A stretch of DNA of 64,000 nt from an uncultured Lachnospiraceae bacterium (GTDB lineage: Bacteria; Bacillota; Clostridia; Lachnospirales; Lachnospiraceae), in contig CABUPO010000011.1 in the NCBI GenBank assembly GCA_902493385.1, positions 1-64,000 on the forward strand, given 5' to 3'. This document shows, in pieces, positions 61,529 to 64,000 of the stretch. The position numbers and the translations under genes were made by a program. Each line of letters begins with the position of its first letter. The stretch's first letter is position 1. Under the pieces are notes generated by a model that ran no database searches, was not told the origin of the DNA, and was given only the letters and a program-made list of their open reading frames with translations.

Positions 61529-62824
61529 CGTTATTAAAAATCCAAGTGTAATCAGCATTGGAAATGCCGCGCACCGCAGCTTGTCGTGGTACAGTATATA
61601 ATGTCTTATTGAATATACCAGACTCAATACATTAAAGATTATATATAATATCATTGCGGGTATTCCATAATTATATCCGACCTGAATTATATTGTTATGG
61701 GCGTTTACAACGAATACGCCGTTAATTTTTTTGCCGTATTTCGGATTGCCCTTCATATTAATTTTTTCGGCAAAATTCTTATATATGGTTAATCTTCCGT
61801 TTAATATAGTATCAAGGGTTTCGCCTCCCTTAAATATCATCTGTATTCTTTTAATAAGAGAAGGTTCTTTGTCTGCATTTTCAATCGCTTCTTTTACATC
61901 ATGCTCAATCTCGTTAAGCACTCCTGAAGCTGTGTTCTCGCTTGCATAGCATACATTAGAATTATCTGTATCAGCAAGAAAATCTCTGTCTCTTTCAAAT
62001 ACAACAGGCTTGTTAATCAGACGGGGTATAGTTGCAAGAAGCCCGTATGATACAAAAAACGACGCTATGACAACCGGAATCATTATTATAAAATATTTTA
62101 TGAACGCCTCTTTTTTCTTTCGCTGATAGATAAGGCGGAACAGAAACCAAAACAAAGTTATAAAGGCAATCGCTATAAACGAGGTTCTTGCTCCGGTCAT
62201 ATATAAGAAAAACATGGCGGAACCAAATCCTGCATATATACCAATACATTTGATAATGGATTTCTGGCCCGCAATACAATAGTCAAGCCTTGTAATAAAG
62301 CATATACATACGGTTATAAGAAACATTCCGTACACATTCGGATTGGCAGACAATCCGGAATACCTGACTCCTGTAGTATACGGCCTGAACAGTATACAGA
62401 ATACCGTAGCAAAAATAAATGCAAGCTCAACAGACCTGATAAATATGCCGAACAGTTTATCGCGTTCTGAACGCAGATAAAATTGAAAAATAATAAATAT
62501 TCCTGTAAACAAAACAAGAAGAATCAGGCTTAAAAAACAGTATTTTTTAAATACGGCTATATCTGAATACAGCATATAACCACATAAAAAAAGCCATGTG
62601 GATAAAAGCGGAATATTAAATGAAAACTTTCTTTTTTTACTGCTTTTTTCCCTGCATATTATAAGAAGCGATATAAGAAACAGCATTAATATAACAAATA
62701 TAGAAGTATATAATAAATAGTTATCTTTAATTGCTTTCACTCTGACAACAAGCTGCAACAGCATTATGCCAAGAAAAGCAACACTAAATATAACATAAAC
62801 CCAGTTTGCTTTTTTCATTTTCAT
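61433..62824 (-). CDS. O-antigen ligase/Wzy-family membrane protein
   Basis: A 463-residue polytopic protein with about twelve helices. Hallmarks are LSANPNVYGMFL, YMTGARTSFIA, a large periplasmic-type loop rich in charged residues (about 265-370), and VNAHNNIIQVGYNYGIPAM with the conserved His-Asn. It would polymerise or ligate surface polysaccharide, perhaps the galactofuranose-containing glycan suggested by glf. GGAGG lies 7 bp before ATG 62824; the frame opens back to 62875 without a site. Confidence 0.85.
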   Translation of the reverse strand: MKMKKANWVYVIFSVAFLGIMLLQLVVRVKAIKDNYLLYTSIFVILMLFLISLLIICREKSSKKRKFSFNIPLLSTWLFLCGYMLYSDIAVFKKYCFLSLILLVLFTGIFIIFQFYLRSERDKLFGIFIRSVELAFIFATVFCILFRPYTTGVRYSGLSANPNVYGMFLITVCICFITRLDYCIAGQKSIIKCIGIYAGFGSAMFFLYMTGARTSFIAIAFITLFWFLFRLIYQRKKKEAFIKYFIIMIPVVIASFFVSYGLLATIPRLINKPVVFERDRDFLADTDNSNVCYASENTASGVLNEIEHDVKEAIENADKEPSLIKRIQMIFKGGETLDTILNGRLTIYKNFAEKINMKGNPKYGKKINGVFVVNAHNNIIQVGYNYGIPAMILYIIFNVLSLVYSIRHYILYHDKLRCAAFPMLITLGFLITSITECLLLPMQSLLAFAYYLSMGEIMNTQKN

Positions 62825-62846
62825 ATTATTTCCTCCGAATATAGCT

Positions 62847-62875
62847 AGTATACAATTACTATAAAAAAAATACAA
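62847..62875 (-). promoter_or_regulatory. Promoter of the ligase gene
   Basis: On the minus strand TTGTAT (62875-62870), 17-bp spacer, TATACT (62852-62847), 22 bp before the start. Confidence 0.6.
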
Positions 62876-62895
62876 GTTTTTTTACAAAGGTATAA

Positions 62896-62924
62896 TTGAT
62901 TATGTGCGGTTATAGTGCTATTAT
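62896..62924 (+). promoter_or_regulatory. Promoter of the hydratase gene
   Basis: TTGATT (62896-62901), 17-bp spacer, TATTAT (62919-62924), 39 bp before the start. Confidence 0.5.
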
Positions 62925-62963
62925 ATATATTGGTTTATTATGAATACAACGGAGGTGTAATTA

Positions 62964-64000
62964 ATGGTTACATTAAGCAGCGGCGGTGCGTTTCTTATAA
63001 ACGGAAAAGAAGTTATAGAAGATAGTGATAACGCATTGTCTCAAATAAAGAAAATAACCGGAAAAGATACTACATGCAGCCAGGCAAAAAAAGGAACGAT
63101 GGCTTATTCTATTCTTGAAAAGCACAATGTCTCAGGCAATATGGATGAGCTTCAGATTAAATTTGATAAGCTGACCTCGCACGATATTACATTTGTTGGA
63201 ATAATTCAGACAGCGCGTGCGTCGGGACTTGAGAAATTCCCTATACCATATGTTTTGACTAACTGTCATAACAGCCTTTGTGCGGTTGGAGGCACAATTA
63301 ATGAAGATGATCATATGTTTGGACTTACGTGCGCTAAAAAATATGGCGGCGTATATGTTCCTCCTCATCAGGCGGTTATTCACCAGTATGCAAGGGAATG
63401 TCTTGCCGGCGGAGGAAAAATGATACTCGGTTCAGACAGCCATACAAGATATGGAGCTCTTGGAACTATGGCGATGGGAGAGGGCGGACCGGAGCTTGTA
63501 AAGCAGCTTCTGTCAAAGACATATGATATTAAAATGCCTAAGGTAATTGGAGTATATATGACAGGCTCGCCGCAAAAAGGCGTAGGTCCCCAGGACGTTG
63601 CGCTTGCTCTTATAAAGGCTGTATTTGCTAATGGCTATGTGAATAATAAGGTTCTGGAATTTGTTGGTCCGGGAATTGATTCATTAAGCGCCGATTTCAG
63701 AATCGGAATTGATGTTATGACAACGGAGACAACATGTCTTTCTTCAATATGGAGAACTGACGATGCAATAAAGGAGTTTTACGAGATACATAACAGGCCG
63801 GAAGATTATGAGTGTCTCAATCCTTGCGATATAGCATATTACGACGGCATGGTATATATAGACCTTTCAAAGATTAAGCCTATGATTGCGATGCCGTTCC
63901 ATCCAAGCAATGCGTATACTATAGAAGAACTCAATGCTAACCTTATGGATATACTGGATGACTGTGAGAAGAAAGCTCTTGTAAGCCTTGACGGACAGGT
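62964..64000 (+). CDS. Aconitase-family hydratase (N-terminal part; runs off the window)
   Basis: An open frame from ATG 62964, after GGAGGTG (62951-62957), stays open to the window end: 345 codons of a longer gene. The sequence has VYVPPHQAVIHQYARE, the substrate loop GGKMILGSDSHTRYGALGTMAMGEGGPEL and QKGVGPQDVALALIKAVF, typical of the aconitase/3-isopropylmalate dehydratase large-subunit superfamily, in the subgroup often called simply hydratase. The Fe-S Cys residues would lie further on. The exact reaction is unknown; citrate-type hydro-lyase chemistry is expected. Confidence 0.85.
   Translation, partial: MVTLSSGGAFLINGKEVIEDSDNALSQIKKITGKDTTCSQAKKGTMAYSILEKHNVSGNMDELQIKFDKLTSHDITFVGIIQTARASGLEKFPIPYVLTNCHNSLCAVGGTINEDDHMFGLTCAKKYGGVYVPPHQAVIHQYARECLAGGGKMILGSDSHTRYGALGTMAMGEGGPELVKQLLSKTYDIKMPKVIGVYMTGSPQKGVGPQDVALALIKAVFANGYVNNKVLEFVGPGIDSLSADFRIGIDVMTTETTCLSSIWRTDDAIKEFYEIHNRPEDYECLNPCDIAYYDGMVYIDLSKIKPMIAMPFHPSNAYTIEELNANLMDILDDCEKKALVSLDGQ

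Noticed and set aside
1..64000. tRNA or rRNA genes, CRISPR arrays, insertion sequences, prophage or attachment sites
   Set aside because: Reading both strands by eye gave no cloverleaf, regular direct repeats, transposase or integrase motifs. A weak tRNA-like element could still have been missed without a covariance search.

Overview
The window looks like a chromosomal segment of a low-GC anaerobic Firmicute, most likely a Lachnospiraceae-type gut or rumen Clostridium. I infer this from the AT-rich sequence with strong AGGAGG ribosome sites, PPi-type phosphofructokinase, class II aldolase, IorAB, YlbJ- and Spo0A-like proteins, ECF vitamin transport and cell-wall proteins with Ig-like domains. 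No rRNA, tRNA, CRISPR array, transposase or phage gene was seen.

Region by region. (1) 1-11584 is a capsule/exopolysaccharide locus, all on the + strand: a DUF115 (Maf/MptE-like) protein, a CMP-sugar synthetase, an unusual aldolase-DUF115 fusion, two GT2 glycosyltransferases, two pyruvyltransferase-family proteins, a Wzy polymerase, a Wzx flippase, an acyltransferase whose N-terminus is out of frame at a G6 run, and a KdsC-type HAD phosphatase. Together these suggest an ulosonic-acid-like CMP-sugar branch. (2) 11585-15781 is a small accessory patch: an adenosine-deaminase-like remnant, a MntA-type nucleotidyltransferase with a 52-residue partner, a VanZ protein, a 698-residue protein with a PD-(D/E)XK-like motif, and a Phd/RelE toxin-antitoxin pair behind a 39-bp operator palindrome. 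(3) 15859-19313 carries a GHKL sensor kinase and a response regulator with a Spo0A-type output domain. Between them, on the opposite strand, is a 14-codon ORF with its own promoter, an RBS-sequestering hairpin and a terminator; a secreted M15 peptidase follows.

(4) 19417-35390 holds metabolism and housekeeping: O-acetylhomoserine sulfhydrylase, nitroreductase, TM2, DUF2752, a TIGR01440 protein with an ECF S component, a lipoprotein, an iorA-iorB-CoA ligase-polysaccharide deacetylase operon, rsmD, a coiled-coil protein, ylbJ-like, tmcAL, ackA, rpmF and an Ig-domain protein that seems to start at ATT. (5) 36608-47999 is the most interesting part: a promoter and cobalamin riboswitch lead a membrane-anchored alpha/alpha-barrel (prenyltransferase-repeat) protein, a DUF4430 lipoprotein, ECF T, fused ECF A1A2, an ECF S component and a giant DUF4430/GLUG surface protein. 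The two folds are those of the two domains of animal intrinsic factor/transcobalamin, here split into separate anchored proteins beside a transporter, so a corrinoid capture-and-import system is the natural reading.

(6) 48210-56742 is a cell-envelope and DNA-repair operon: cardiolipin synthase, ruvA, ruvB, zapA, U32 peptidase, FtsW/RodA-type protein, penicillin-binding protein. (7) 56833-64000 has a Nudix hydrolase, pfp, fba, glf, a second VanZ protein, a convergent O-antigen ligase and the start of an aconitase-family hydratase that runs off the window. Start codons were chosen by Shine-Dalgarno spacing. Promoters are calls by eye against the TTGACA-17-TATAAT consensus and are unproven.
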